DNA of 64,000 nucleotides from an uncultured Clostridia bacterium (GCA_944384195.1 CALWSK010000001.1:348105-412104), one strand, 5' to 3'. Shown: positions 54,201 to 63,801, numbered from the stretch's first letter. Notes: generated from the sequence alone by a model not told the origin. A program made the numbers and translations.

Positions 54201-55430
54201 AGGAGCCCTTGTAAATGTATCCCAATATAAGTCTAAAGTTGTTTTAGTACCTTCATATAAAGCCTTTGGATAAATAAGAGGTTTATTAGGCGTTATATTA
54301 ACTGCTGTTGGGTCAAACATAGCAATTAGTGACTCTACTGGCTTAGTAGAGCTTTTAACTTTAATACTTATTTTATAAAAAGCTCTTTCTGTAGGTTTAG
54401 ATATCCTCCAAGTATTAACATTTATTATATCACTAGGTCCATGTATAGTACCTAAAATAGTGTTTATAGTATTTTCAGCTGGCCCTGATAATATTTCTAT
54501 TTTTTCTATATCACCTACTGTACTAAGACCGCTTATATCTCCCCATTTAAGTTTTAAATAATCTTTTCCGTCTTCCTCAAGTGTTAGAGGAATTGCGACA
54601 TAAGCATTATCTACCCTATATTCTGTAGTCTTTTTGTTATATGCTATAAGTTTTTGTTTACCATCTACTGCAATTTGTTTAACATCATCTCTAACTTCTT
54701 GTCCATTATACAAAGGTTCTACTTTTACAGCATATATGTTACCAGGTTTTATATTCTCACTATTAACCTTACAAGTTAATCTTGTTACTTCCCTAGCATC
54801 ATCTTTAGTAACTATAAGGTCTGGATTGTCAACTTTTACTTCTACAGCAGTATTAAATTGAGTTACACCAGAACCACCTTTTTCATAGTAAATTTTATAT
54901 CCAGTAAATATATTTTTTCCATCATAAGTAGGATTATCAAAAGTTACTTCTAAGGTATTTCCATAACCTTTAACATCAACTTTTATATCTGTCATAAAAA
55001 GAGCTGTTTCCGGAGTAGAAGCATTTGGAGCTTCTGTAGTATTATTGCCATTAGTATGTGTGTGATATGGTACAACTCTATATTCATATATGCTACCATA
55101 TTCAAGTTTAGATTCATTTACCGTTACACTAGTTGCACTTTTATCAATTTTTTCTGGCTTTGTTTCAAAGTCCTTACCTTTAAGAGCTTTTCTCCCCTCT
55201 AATCTCATACCTGTTGGTTCATGTTGATCATTTCCATTTCCATCTGTCCAATTTGGATTATCCCATTTTAAATCAAAGCTATAAGCTGGAGCTTTTTTAC
55301 CTACACCTGCTTCTATCTCTTTTAATGTAACTTGTTTTTGACTATTTGCAAAAACTTCAAGTGGCATTATGCCAATAAGCATAATACCACAAAGTAGCAA
55401 GCTAATATATTTCTTAAGCTTAGCTCTCAT
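51216..55430 (-). CDS. giant secreted fibronectin-type-III-like protein (1404 aa) with degenerate SLH-like C-terminus
   Basis: Signal peptide MRAKLKKYISLLLCGIMLIG with cleavage near VFANS. At least four to six fibronectin type III-like repeats follow, recognised by WDNPNW/WDTFTR/WNTKWFEV first strands and by Tyr-rich last strands (SIYEYRVVPY, TKYAIILRPYR, TGYYIWIRA). The last 150 residues have helix-rich segments with PYKDIKNANKAYQQNLIKAG and an NPKDVMTISQML block, resembling worn S-layer-homology domains. It is probably a wall-bound surface protein. It lies 11 bp after the 1685-aa gene in one operon. The substrate or partner is unknown. Confidence 0.75.
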   Translation of the reverse strand: MRAKLKKYISLLLCGIMLIGIMPLEVFANSQKQVTLKEIEAGVGKKAPAYSFDLKWDNPNWTDGNGNDQHEPTGMRLEGRKALKGKDFETKPEKIDKSATSVTVNESKLEYGSIYEYRVVPYHTHTNGNNTTEAPNASTPETALFMTDIKVDVKGYGNTLEVTFDNPTYDGKNIFTGYKIYYEKGGSGVTQFNTAVEVKVDNPDLIVTKDDAREVTRLTCKVNSENIKPGNIYAVKVEPLYNGQEVRDDVKQIAVDGKQKLIAYNKKTTEYRVDNAYVAIPLTLEEDGKDYLKLKWGDISGLSTVGDIEKIEILSGPAENTINTILGTIHGPSDIINVNTWRISKPTERAFYKISIKVKSSTKPVESLIAMFDPTAVNITPNKPLIYPKALYEGTKTTLDLYWDTFTRAPYNEKEQANTDDKGMYLDQDVNYDVWVTDSLVNFDKYILPKVINNESGKKLKITNIDGVDNKVYNQKIEKYVTVGEKGEFLEKPIESNKVYYIKIIATKPTSDGKGLSSSPSIAQIYIPANSDIATPKSLSKPPFRVKKDEKGVDMITQTDVTVTWNTKWFEVYDDTTKQWYANASLRDGKLIYGKNVKDTDTIIQFYDKETPEEVQQAFKEAGYSDAGNILVRSMDISSSDIKYEMITVPFNDIDKVGGYEKYLEEIMQSENTKWEQINPKFTDDKYAEYTLTKLTPNTKYAIILRPYRMLQDTKKDAYPTYLLVTTLPEGVIVDITPTVPVLYEVDKTDTSIEVEWANSSNKIVYELAVDEIPIDDPSKAKKLIDSKEIKEKAKLYKKPDTEAEFYKYNIEQLFPDTGYYIWIRAKVDQEGGKVSDWSNPLYIKTKPIRIPSAPSGFGLASNKSVDTYNASKGTKYKPLSSNYLILEWLRDPDDKLAEPKADNGKGSAEALIDSNLKKTYMAKFNELIPNKDYYARAKTKLTITDSKDGGIEKIYSYIVEVSPYPDMKDAIEIEVPKIEAKGDRVISSESSWTTIFKYRTGKSTDGDYDGNIVDDLYPLPTEDFELVYDKDTKTLTYRFRSNKKDGKNNDDNLVDQRFISKLINNKVYNYNIDLTKHKDYVIKNRRVEIPYTIISALDSRKIALSITSGGTRFTLNSGFLNTKEVKGLGKLASDATVYIDLSENPQNLPPLNYNQTYATTPQQIKITLQNNGKSSQLSYLGSDMNVFMKLKTRDLTLENNVGAYRNIGNNVWDRLPSSYSTETGMHNVKTNRLGNYATITNGVKQNNPTEIQTSVNNKIVFTDAANLDVNSPISTVQFNNIVCAIIDGKQEVAINGGLSDSQYNSLKNSGMLLQGSVVAREAGINSLVKLYELKTKTKYEATENINTTPYKDIKNANKAYQQNLIKAGELGFYKEASRVNPKDVMTISQMLDMVDIILQDTGY

Positions 55431-55441
55431 AGAGTTCCCTC

Positions 55442-58400
55442 CTACATACCAAGCATAGTAGCCATCTTAGTAATGCTAGTAAGGAAATCTTGTGTAGATA
55501 ATGTTCCTTTAGCATTCATATTAGGATTATTATAAATACCTGTTTGGAAAGCTACTTGAACTGCTTTTTTATAATTTTTATTAATATTTTTTATTCCACT
55601 TGTTTGATTATAATTTTTAATTTTTATAGTGTCCATCTTAGTACCTGTTTTTATTTCATAAACTTTCATAATAAGGTAAACTGCTTCTTCTTGAGATATA
55701 TTACTATCTTCATTTCTTGTGGATATAACAATACCTTTAGATTTGAAAAATTCTATAGGATTTTGAGTTTTTGTTGCTCCTGCAAGTCTAGCAAGACAAC
55801 CTATAGTCATATTTCTTGTCATAGGAGCTTTTATATTTATATTACTATTTTTACCAAGATAATCATCAAGACCATATTTTATAACAACGTTAGTTATTTG
55901 CTCTGAATTAGAAAGATTGCCTAATCCATTTATTACTAATTTTTTACCAGCAAAAATATATTCTCCTGCTTCTCTTGTAAAGATAGCTTTTTTACCAAGA
56001 TAATCTCTTGTATCTGCACTAACCCAGTTAGACCCAGATTTTTTATATCCTAAACCATTAATTCCAGATGCAACCGGATAAGTAACTATAATATCTGAAT
56101 CTACATATTTTAAAGGTATTGTCTTAATAACAAGATTTGACATTTCTTTAGAAAGTCTGTCTCCAAATTTTGTTTTAAATCTATCCACCATTTTTTCTAC
56201 TTCTACAACCATTTCTGCATTAGTTTTATTTTTGATTATAAGATTTCCTATAGCAGTTTTTATATCAGTAGAAAATTCTGTAGTCGCTAACATTTCATTA
56301 ATATAAGTATACATTTTTTGGTCAAATTCAGCTATAGTATCTTTAGTAGTCACTATATTTATATTTATTTTAGCAACTGGACTTAAGCTATCCGAACCAT
56401 TTATAACATATTTTCCATCTTTAAATTCTATAATAACTTTAACAAAATAATCCTTAGTACCAGAACCTTTTTTATCAAGTTCTTGTTTTAAGCTTTTTAT
56501 AGTTTCATTAGCTTCTGTGTTTAAAAATTTAGGACTTAATATAACTTCAGAAGTATTATAACTTATCTTAAATCCTTTGCCTTGGTCAAAAGCCTTAATT
56601 AAAGTACTAGCTGGTAAATAATACTCTTTATAGGCTCCATCACTTCCACCTACTAAAGGTATTAAGCTACCATTCGCTGCATTAGCTATAGTATCAAAGT
56701 ATTGTGGTCTATAGTAAACAATAGTTTCTTTACTAGTATCCTTTATATACCAATAAGATTGATTTTTTAATTGTTCTATTTTTTCTTTAAAATTATCATT
56801 CCAATTACCTACAGTTTGATCATAATCATTATCTCCATTATTAGAATCTGTCCTATGCTCTACTTCATTTGAATACATAGAACTTATATTTAATAATTTA
56901 TTAAATAATCTAACTCTAATAGTATATATTTTACCAGACTTAAGCCCTGTTATCTTGTAGGTTACTTTCATAGTCTTACCGTCTACATTATCAACTATAG
57001 TAATATCATTAACTGGCATAGTTTTATCTGCAGTCCATTCTCCTAAGTCTTCCTTAATAGAATATTGTATATCATATTCTTTACCAATAAGATCGTGATT
57101 CATCTTAGGTATATCAAAACTAATAACAACTTCATTTTCTTTATTATATTTAGCATTAGGTTCTACTCTAAGATTTACTGGTGGAGTTACATTTTTAGTA
57201 GTAAAACTAAGAGGTACCCAAACAGAATAAGCTACTGGTTCATAGCTACTGCTACTTGATTGACCTTGTGGTTTTGCCATTCTAACAGTTCTTATATAAT
57301 AAAAATATATTTCATTAGGAGAAAGTATCTTATCTGCTATTTTACCTTGTTTTCCATCTGGTAATAAATATTGATAGCGTTCTGATTTAGTTTCTTCAAA
57401 CTTTTTACTATCTTTATTAAATTCTAAAATTTTATCTTTACTAGTTTGTAATCCATATTTTTCTTTTACATCTGATAAATCTTGCCAAGTTTTTTCAAAA
57501 CTATTTTTACTTTTTAAAAACTCATCTGATAATTGTTGTTTAGGAACTTTTATAAATTGATATTCTAAATATGAGCTAGGCTCTTTAGGAGTTGTATCTG
57601 CCTTATCATCTGCTTTTCCAGATTTGCCATTTCCACTTGCTCCTGTTTCTTCCTCTGAAATATTTTCTATAACTCTATCCCAAACTAGATTAGCAGAATT
57701 AAGACTTATATCTTCTGCCTTAAAATTAATAGGAGCTGGTGGTACTTTTTCATTGTCTGTTGGTTTTTGTGTCTTATCTATAGTAGTAACTGATACTATT
57801 TTACTAAATCTAGAAAACTCTTCCTTTAAAGTAGTTGGTGGTGTTGGAGCTGGTGCTGGTGGTGCTGGCGGTTGTGGAGCTGGTTGACTAGGAGTTTGCG
57901 CAACTGGAGTAACACCTGTTCTAGCTATTATATAATAAGTTTGATTTTCATCAAGTCCTTTAAAAGATAATTCTTGTTTAGGATTTATTTTTCCAGTATC
58001 TAGTGTTTCAAAATTTTGAGGAATGTTAGTTATTTGAACAATACCATCACTTCTAAGATGTGTAAGCATCTCTTGATTACCAGAAAAATCAAATGTATAT
58101 TTTGCCGGATCTCCACTTTGTGTATTTAAAGTTGTAACCTTAGAATATTCTACAGTTTTTATTTTATTTTTTACAGTTGGATCTAATTTTTCCTCTGTCC
58201 CTGCTTCTGTCATTTTATCAAGTAAGTCTTTTCTTTGAGTTATATAAAAATCATATTTTACAGAATTATCATTCATTTCTTTGCCTAAAGTTTTAAGCAT
58301 AATTTCATTATAACTATATAAGGCATCTCCCTCTTCTTTATAATTTAAAGTATCATATTGCATAGCAAATTCATTTTTGTCTATACTATCTTTAAGAACA

Positions 58401-60499
58401 TTTAAATTTTGAGGTGTTGCTATTTCTATATTAGTAATACCATCCAAAGTAAGAGTTACTGGCAAAGAATCTCCAGTTATATATGGTTGATTACCCCCAT
58501 TTATTTTATGTTCACCTTTTACAGCTACAAAATAAGTATTAGGATATTGTAGTACATCTTTTGTACCTGAATTTCTTTGACTAACTGGTATTTTGAAAGT
58601 AACATTAGCTTCATATATCTTATTGACTTCATTAGCCGATGTTTCTACTCTAGTTGTAGTCCTACATTTACTCTCTACTATAGTTATACTATTAGTTCCG
58701 CTAGTAGAACCAGCGTTTTCATATTTAATATCTATTTTATCTTTTCCATTTTGATTTGAAGATCCATTTTTAGTTAAATTTAACTTAACACTTGCAAAAC
58801 TTGTATCTATTTCTTCTGGTACTAAACCTTGAGAAAAATTATAGGTAATATCTAAAGTTTTACCAGTGCTACCTGTACCATTTGTTCCATTTTTATCTAT
58901 TAAATATTCGAGTACTGACTCATAATCTATATCCCATTTTAAAGATAAAAATAGATTTTCCTTACCATCATCACCTTTTACTATGTTAGATTCTACTATT
59001 TTAAAGTTTTTAGGCGTTGATAAAACTATATCATCTTTTGATGGTTTAAACTTTAAAATTTGAGAAGTAAATTTAAAATCATTTGTTGTTAAATCTGGAG
59101 GAGTAAAACTAAAATTAACTTTAAAATACTTTTCCTGTTCTGTAAGAGCATTTAATGGTAATGATATTAAAATTTTTGATTTACCATTTTTCTTATCTTC
59201 ATAAGTTGACCATTTGCTCATACTTGAAGATAAATCCCCTTTAGATATAACATAAAAACCATTATATCCTCTAAAAGGTTCTATCTCTAAGTAATATTCT
59301 TTTACACCAAGAGCTATAACTCTATATGCTGGATAAGTATATACTGTACCTACTGGATATATAGCAGCTATTGTTTCAAATGAATCTGTACTTCTTTCTG
59401 CAGAAACAGAAACATCACTATACATAGTACTAGATTCAAGATTCTTTAGTGTTATAGTTGCTTTATCAGTATTCGTAGAATAAGAAGCTGTAATCTTACT
59501 AGTAGAACCATCTTTATTTACAACTTTTATATTAGATCCACTTCCATTTTTGTAAATATCTTCAATACTTATTTGTATTTTTTTACTTTCTTCTAAATGC
59601 CCTATAGAAAATACCGCTTTAACTGGAGATTTTTTTGCATCAACTTCAAATTTTTTATTTGTAGTATTCCAATCTTTAGGAAAATCAAAAGTTATATCAA
59701 CTCCTACTACATCTCCACCTGGAAATTCAGTCTTATTTTGTGTTTGATCTATGGTTTCTTTTCCTTTATCACTTCCATTAGCATTAGCATTAGCAAAAGG
59801 CTTTACACCACTTATTTTCAAACCTGTAAATATTCTTTTATCTATTTCTTTTTTATTACCATTTTCTGTATAAGATAATCTAAAAGGGTATATAATTCCT
59901 CTTTCTATACCATCAGTTACAAAATTTAATTTTCCATTTTTGTCATATTGTATTTTTATAGTAGTATTTTGATATTTAAAACTTAATCCACTATTCTTTT
60001 TTATTTTAAATTTAACGTTTCTAGCTGAACCATCTCCAAACGGACTTATTAATTCTACACCTTGAGGTAAAATACTCTTATTAGCAGTTATATAATTTCC
60101 ATCTTTATATACAGTTAATATTTTATCCTTTTTATTCACACTACTATCTTTATTAACTTTATATTCAATTTCTATACCATCATTATTTTTTTTAGATACT
60201 ACAAGCTCTATCCCTTTATTATCTGCTATAGCATATTCTAAAGTATAATTAATATTATCTATTGGTTTACCATTTAATTTATCAAGATCCCAAGTCAAAA
60301 GCACCTCTTGGCTATCTGATGGCCTTTCTATTATTTCTAGTTTTTCATTAAGAATAGCTTGAGTATTCCATTCAAATCCTGTAGCACCATCTGTAGCTCT
60401 TGGTTGAATTTTAGGCGCGCCAAAAACAGGCACCACATTTAAAAATATTGCATTTATAATCATAATAAAAGACAATATTTTAGATATCATTTTATTCAT
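55442..60499 (-). CDS. giant secreted surface protein (1685 aa) with degenerate SLH-like C-terminus
   Basis: Signal peptide (residues 1-28, ending PVFGA). There follow many beta-sandwich repeats, some fibronectin type III-like (VLLTWDLDKLNG, LKWDIDYES, SANLVWDRV, KIYTIRVRLFNK). A short proline-rich stretch lies near residue 870 (PAPQPPAPPAP). The last 160 residues carry SLH-like blocks (PMTRNMTIGCLARLAGA, ISQEEAVYLIMKVYE, GTLSTQDFLTSITKMA). It shares build with the downstream 1404-aa protein. Such a pair suggests a surface layer or adhesion complex. No enzyme motif is seen. Role unknown. Confidence 0.75.
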   Translation of the reverse strand: MNKMISKILSFIMIINAIFLNVVPVFGAPKIQPRATDGATGFEWNTQAILNEKLEIIERPSDSQEVLLTWDLDKLNGKPIDNINYTLEYAIADNKGIELVVSKKNNDGIEIEYKVNKDSSVNKKDKILTVYKDGNYITANKSILPQGVELISPFGDGSARNVKFKIKKNSGLSFKYQNTTIKIQYDKNGKLNFVTDGIERGIIYPFRLSYTENGNKKEIDKRIFTGLKISGVKPFANANANGSDKGKETIDQTQNKTEFPGGDVVGVDITFDFPKDWNTTNKKFEVDAKKSPVKAVFSIGHLEESKKIQISIEDIYKNGSGSNIKVVNKDGSTSKITASYSTNTDKATITLKNLESSTMYSDVSVSAERSTDSFETIAAIYPVGTVYTYPAYRVIALGVKEYYLEIEPFRGYNGFYVISKGDLSSSMSKWSTYEDKKNGKSKILISLPLNALTEQEKYFKVNFSFTPPDLTTNDFKFTSQILKFKPSKDDIVLSTPKNFKIVESNIVKGDDGKENLFLSLKWDIDYESVLEYLIDKNGTNGTGSTGKTLDITYNFSQGLVPEEIDTSFASVKLNLTKNGSSNQNGKDKIDIKYENAGSTSGTNSITIVESKCRTTTRVETSANEVNKIYEANVTFKIPVSQRNSGTKDVLQYPNTYFVAVKGEHKINGGNQPYITGDSLPVTLTLDGITNIEIATPQNLNVLKDSIDKNEFAMQYDTLNYKEEGDALYSYNEIMLKTLGKEMNDNSVKYDFYITQRKDLLDKMTEAGTEEKLDPTVKNKIKTVEYSKVTTLNTQSGDPAKYTFDFSGNQEMLTHLRSDGIVQITNIPQNFETLDTGKINPKQELSFKGLDENQTYYIIARTGVTPVAQTPSQPAPQPPAPPAPAPTPPTTLKEEFSRFSKIVSVTTIDKTQKPTDNEKVPPAPINFKAEDISLNSANLVWDRVIENISEEETGASGNGKSGKADDKADTTPKEPSSYLEYQFIKVPKQQLSDEFLKSKNSFEKTWQDLSDVKEKYGLQTSKDKILEFNKDSKKFEETKSERYQYLLPDGKQGKIADKILSPNEIYFYYIRTVRMAKPQGQSSSSSYEPVAYSVWVPLSFTTKNVTPPVNLRVEPNAKYNKENEVVISFDIPKMNHDLIGKEYDIQYSIKEDLGEWTADKTMPVNDITIVDNVDGKTMKVTYKITGLKSGKIYTIRVRLFNKLLNISSMYSNEVEHRTDSNNGDNDYDQTVGNWNDNFKEKIEQLKNQSYWYIKDTSKETIVYYRPQYFDTIANAANGSLIPLVGGSDGAYKEYYLPASTLIKAFDQGKGFKISYNTSEVILSPKFLNTEANETIKSLKQELDKKGSGTKDYFVKVIIEFKDGKYVINGSDSLSPVAKININIVTTKDTIAEFDQKMYTYINEMLATTEFSTDIKTAIGNLIIKNKTNAEMVVEVEKMVDRFKTKFGDRLSKEMSNLVIKTIPLKYVDSDIIVTYPVASGINGLGYKKSGSNWVSADTRDYLGKKAIFTREAGEYIFAGKKLVINGLGNLSNSEQITNVVIKYGLDDYLGKNSNINIKAPMTRNMTIGCLARLAGATKTQNPIEFFKSKGIVISTRNEDSNISQEEAVYLIMKVYEIKTGTKMDTIKIKNYNQTSGIKNINKNYKKAVQVAFQTGIYNNPNMNAKGTLSTQDFLTSITKMATMLGM

Positions 60500-60640
60500 A
60501 TATGTCCTCCTTTTCTTTTAATTTATACATTATATATATTATATCGTAAAATAATAATGATTTAAATAGGTTTTTGCAAAATTTATTGAAAATTTAATAT
60601 TTATATATCTAATAAAAGTTATTTTATATGCAAATAAAAG

Positions 60641-60669
60641 TTGACTTTTTATCTTTAAGGTTATAAAAT
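60641..60669 (+). promoter_or_regulatory. promoter of the LysM-rho operon
   Basis: TTGACT (60641-60646) and TAAAAT (60664-60669) with a 17-bp spacer, 52 bp upstream of the ATG at 60722. Confidence 0.7.
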
Positions 60670-60721
60670 TGTAAAATAAGCTAATTATTTATATAAAATA
60701 GTAATTTTTAGGAGGTGCCGT

Positions 60722-61576
60722 ATGGCTAATAAAGATGAAAATCAAAATTCTAGACAACTTTTTAGCGAAGATATAACAAAAAGGTTGGTAAAAAAAATTC
60801 TAGATGAGAATACAAGCGAAGATGATGAATATCAAGAAAACTATCAACAAGAGTATCCAAGATATTCAGAAAATAAAGAAAAAAATAATAATTTTAATAT
60901 AGAATATGAAGAATATGATAGTTCTAATTTTTATGAACAAGAAAAACCAACTAAAAAATCTAAAAGAGTAAAACAACCACAAACAAGAAATAATCAACCT
61001 AAAAATAATGATTATTATAGAAAAAATATTGATAAATATGGTAAAGATTTCTTTAATGATGATGATTATGATGATGACGATGATGAATATGCACCATCTA
61101 TAATAGGACGAGTAATTTCTATAGGAGTTATTTTAACTCTTACTATATCTACTGCATTTTTAGCAATTAATCTAAAACTTACTAAAAATGAATTATCTGC
61201 TAAAACCTCTGAACTAGAAAGTCTACAAGCAATAACAGAAAATCCAGAAGCAAAAATCACGGAAGAGTCTTTAAAAACAGAATTAGACTCTTTAAAAAAA
61301 GAAAATGAAGCCTTAAAACAAAAATTAGACCCAAATTATAAACCAACAAACAACTCAACAAAACAAGAACCTACTACAAATTCTACTCCAACTACTAATA
61401 GTAATAATTCTTCTTCAACAGAATATATTGTTAAAGAAGGCGACATAATATGGAATATTAGTAAAAAAGTTTATGGAAATGGCGCTTATTACCAAAAAAT
61501 ATTAGATGCAAATAACCTTAAGGAAAATAGTATCTTAAAACCTGGGCAAAAACTAATTATACCAAAATTAAACTAG
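60722..61576 (+). CDS. membrane-anchored LysM protein with acidic disordered N-terminus
   Basis: A 284-aa protein. Residues 1-130 are disordered and very charged, with a run of Asp (DDDYDDDDDEY) just before one membrane segment (about 133-153). A short coiled coil follows (LTKNELSAKTSELESLQ), then an Asn/Thr/Ser linker. A C-terminal LysM domain ends it (IVKEGDIIWNISKKVYGNGAY, LKPGQKLIIPKLN) and would bind peptidoglycan. Topology: N-terminus inside, LysM outside. It begins an operon with rho (9-bp gap). Function unknown. Confidence 0.85.
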   Translation: MANKDENQNSRQLFSEDITKRLVKKILDENTSEDDEYQENYQQEYPRYSENKEKNNNFNIEYEEYDSSNFYEQEKPTKKSKRVKQPQTRNNQPKNNDYYRKNIDKYGKDFFNDDDYDDDDDEYAPSIIGRVISIGVILTLTISTAFLAINLKLTKNELSAKTSELESLQAITENPEAKITEESLKTELDSLKKENEALKQKLDPNYKPTNNSTKQEPTTNSTPTTNSNNSSSTEYIVKEGDIIWNISKKVYGNGAYYQKILDANNLKENSILKPGQKLIIPKLN

Positions 61577-61585
61577 GAGGAACAT

Positions 61586-62899
61586 ATGGAATACTCTAAA
61601 ATGACTTTAGCAGAACTTAGAGAAATTGCTAAAGAATATAATGTTAAATCTATAGCAAGTTACAAACGAGAAGAACTTATTTCTGTTTTATCTAATTTAA
61701 ACGTAATAGATGAAACAGAAGATTTTGAAGCTAATAAAGAACCTGAAAATAAACAAGACTATATAAAAGCCTTAGATAGTGGTGAAACTGCAGAAGGTAT
61801 ATTAGAGATATTAGCAGATGGATACGGATTTTTAAGACCAGTAAATTATCTTTCTAGCAATCAAGATATTTATGTACCAAATTCTCTCATAAGAAGATTT
61901 TATTTAAGAACTGGAGATTATATAAAGGGAATTATTAGAATTCCTAGAGAAAATGAACGTTTTTCTGCTCTTCTTTATGTAAATTCTGTAAATGATGAAT
62001 CACCACTTCTAATGTCCTCTAGGAATCATTTTGAACGTTTAACTCCTATATATCCTCAAGAAAAATTAAATTTAAGCATATCAAATAATGTTTCTGGAAG
62101 AATTATTGATATTATATGTCCAATAGGTAAAGGGCAACGTGGTATGATAGTTGCTCCTCCTAAAACTGGTAAAACTACTCTTTTAAAATCTATAGCAAAA
62201 TCTATAACTGAAAATCATAAAGAAGTACATTTAATAATATTACTAATAGATGAAAGACCAGAAGAAGTTACAGATATAAAAAGATATATAACAACTGAAA
62301 ATGCTGAAGTTGTATATTCTACTTTTGATGAACAACCAGATCATCATAGAAGATTAGCTGAAATGGTACTAGAACGTGGGAAACGCCTTGCAGAACAAGG
62401 AAAGGATATAGTTATATTATTAGATAGTATAACTAGGCTCTCTAGGGCATATAACATAATTATGCCGTCTAGTGGTAGGACTTTATCCGGAGGACTAGAC
62501 CCTGCTACATTATATATGCCTAAAAAATTCTTTGGTGCTGCTAGAAATATAGAAGATGGTGGAAGCTTAACTATAATTGCTACTGCTCTTATAGATACTG
62601 GTAGTAAAATGGATGATGTAATATTTGAAGAGTTTAAAGGAACTGGAAATATGGAGCTTGTTTTAGATAGAAAATTAGCTCAAAGAAGAATATTCCCGGC
62701 TATAGATATTAGTAAATCAAGTACTAGAAAAGATGATCTTTTGTTAAATAAAGATTATCTAAATGCTTCTTATCAAATAAGAAAATATATTTCTTCAAAT
62801 CCAAATCAATCTATTGAATTAACTGATAAATTATTAAAAACTTTAAAATCTAGTAAGAATAATGAAGAATTCTTTAAAATAATATCTAAAATTAACTAA
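61586..62899 (+). CDS. rho: transcription termination factor Rho
   Basis: A 437-aa hexameric RNA helicase that ends transcription at Rho-dependent sites. The N-terminal helical domain ([27 protein letters not shown]) and the RNA-binding cold-shock-like domain ([31 protein letters not shown]) are followed by Walker A ([17 protein letters not shown] near 184), Walker B ([16 protein letters not shown] near 265) and the R-loop. No Asn-rich insertion is present. Normal length. Confidence 0.97.
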   Translation: MEYSKMTLAELREIAKEYNVKSIASYKREELISVLSNLNVIDETEDFEANKEPENKQDYIKALDSGETAEGILEILADGYGFLRPVNYLSSNQDIYVPNSLIRRFYLRTGDYIKGIIRIPRENERFSALLYVNSVNDESPLLMSSRNHFERLTPIYPQEKLNLSISNNVSGRIIDIICPIGKGQRGMIVAPPKTGKTTLLKSIAKSITENHKEVHLIILLIDERPEEVTDIKRYITTENAEVVYSTFDEQPDHHRRLAEMVLERGKRLAEQGKDIVILLDSITRLSRAYNIIMPSSGRTLSGGLDPATLYMPKKFFGAARNIEDGGSLTIIATALIDTGSKMDDVIFEEFKGTGNMELVLDRKLAQRRIFPAIDISKSSTRKDDLLLNKDYLNASYQIRKYISSNPNQSIELTDKLLKTLKSSKNNEEFFKIISKIN

Positions 62900-62906
62900 A
62901 AAATTC

Positions 62907-62935
62907 TTGATTTTTTAAGTTATATATGATATAAT
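62907..62935 (+). promoter_or_regulatory. rpmE promoter
   Basis: TTGATT (62907-62912) and TATAAT (62930-62935) with a 17-bp spacer, giving a leader of about 60 nt before rpmE. Confidence 0.7.
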
Positions 62936-63000
62936 TCACTTTGATTTACTCACTAGAGATGCCAAAATGTATCTCAATTATTAAGAAAGAGGTGTTTTAG

Positions 63001-63213
63001 ATGAGAGAAGGAATTCATCCTGAATATTTCCAAGCTAAAGTTAAATGTAACTGTGGTAATGAATTTATTACTGGTTCAACTAATGAAGAAATTCGTGTTG
63101 AGGTTTGTTCTAAATGCCACCCTTACTATACTGGAAGTCAAAAACTTTTACTTGATGCTGGTGGACGTGTTGATAAATTCAATAAAAAATACGGTAGAAC
63201 TAGCAATCAATAA
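63001..63213 (+). CDS. rpmE: 50S ribosomal protein L31 (zinc-binding type)
   Basis: A 70-aa ribosomal protein starting [22 protein letters not shown]. The cysteines C-x-C near 16-18 and [10 protein letters not shown] near 36-39 make it the C+ zinc form. The ending [12 protein letters not shown] is conserved. It follows rho, as in many Firmicutes, but has its own promoter and terminator. Confidence 0.97.
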   Translation: MREGIHPEYFQAKVKCNCGNEFITGSTNEEIRVEVCSKCHPYYTGSQKLLLDAGGRVDKFNKKYGRTSNQ

Positions 63214-63214
63214 T

Positions 63215-63244
63215 AAAAAATACCAGCAATTGCTGGTATTTTTT
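63215..63244 (+). terminator. rpmE terminator
   Basis: AAATACCAGCAATTGCTGGTATTT is a near-perfect palindrome after the rpmE stop, with T6 following (arms ATACCAGC and GCTGGTAT). Confidence 0.88.
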
Positions 63245-63341
63245 ATTTTAATTTAATGTTTAGATAATTAGATATTAGTATCTGTATATTATATTTTATG
63301 ATAACTAATTTTTTATATATTCTTCTATTACTTTTTATTTA

Positions 63342-63473
63342 TTAATTTACACTAAAAATTTCTATTCCCATATTTATATTATTTTTACATAGTTCTCTTC
63401 TATATTCTGGTATAAATACTATATGATATTTGAAATTCCCCTCTGTGTATGAGAGATTATCAGAAAAACATTT
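63342..63473 (-). pseudogene. IS200/IS605 TnpA transposase remnant
   Basis: A minus-strand frame reads DNLSYTEGNFKYHIVFIPEYRRELC and then an unrelated short end and stop (split here as DNLSYTEGN, FKYHIVFIPEYRR, ELCKNN). KYHIVF-P-YRR is the conserved first block of IS200-type Y1 transposases, and ELCK followed by GIEI matches a block some 20 residues further on, so the segment between is deleted. The HUH motif and catalytic Tyr region are gone. No start codon is in frame. It is a decayed insertion sequence. Confidence 0.75.
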
Positions 63474-63511
63474 TTAGAATTAGATATAAAACACATTATA
63501 TTATACATATT

Positions 63512-63540
63512 AAAAAAGGACATACATATGTATATCCTTT
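63512..63540 (-). terminator. tRNA cluster terminator
   Basis: AAAGGATATACAT pairs with ATGTATGTCCTTT on the minus strand, followed by T6 (63512-63517), 10 bp beyond tRNA-Cys. Confidence 0.75.
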
Positions 63541-63549
63541 ATAAATAAA

Positions 63550-63620
63550 AGGCGACACCCAGATTTGAACTGGGGATCAGGGAGTTGCAGTCCCATGCCT
63601 TACCACTTGGCTATATCGCC
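63550..63620 (-). tRNA. tRNA-Cys (GCA)
   Basis: A 71-nt tRNA on the minus strand. The acceptor stem GGCGATA pairs with TGTCGCC with discriminator T, as expected for Cys. The anticodon loop CTGCAAC gives GCA. T-arm GTTCAAATC present. CCA is not encoded. Confidence 0.95.
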
Positions 63621-63625
63621 ATAAT

Positions 63626-63697
63626 TGACCCGTAGGGGAATCGAACCCCTGTTTTAGCCGTGAAAGGGCCACGTCTTAACCGCTTGACCAACGGGCC
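63626..63697 (-). tRNA. tRNA-Glu (TTC)
   Basis: A 72-nt tRNA on the minus strand. The acceptor stem GGCCCGT pairs with ACGGGTC, discriminator A. The anticodon loop CTTTCAC gives TTC. T-loop GTTCGATTC present. CCA is not encoded. Confidence 0.96.
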
Positions 63698-63705
63698 ATA
63701 AAAAG

Positions 63706-63777
63706 CTCCCCGAGTAGGATTCGAACCTACGACCTATCGGTTAACAGCCGAGTGCTCTACCGCTGAGCTATCGAGGA
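63706..63777 (-). tRNA. tRNA-Asn (GTT)
   Basis: A 72-nt tRNA on the minus strand. The acceptor stem TCCTCGA pairs with TCGGGGA, discriminator G. The anticodon loop CTGTTAA gives GTT. T-arm GTTCGAATC present. First gene of the Asn-Glu-Cys cluster. Confidence 0.96.
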
Positions 63778-63801
63778 TTATTGAATTATTAATACTTGCT
63801 T

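Noticed and set aside
57824..57905. Plus-strand frame with Gly/Ala repeats (GAGAGGAGG) opposite the giant protein
   Set aside because: It is the shadow of the proline-rich linker in the real minus-strand gene.
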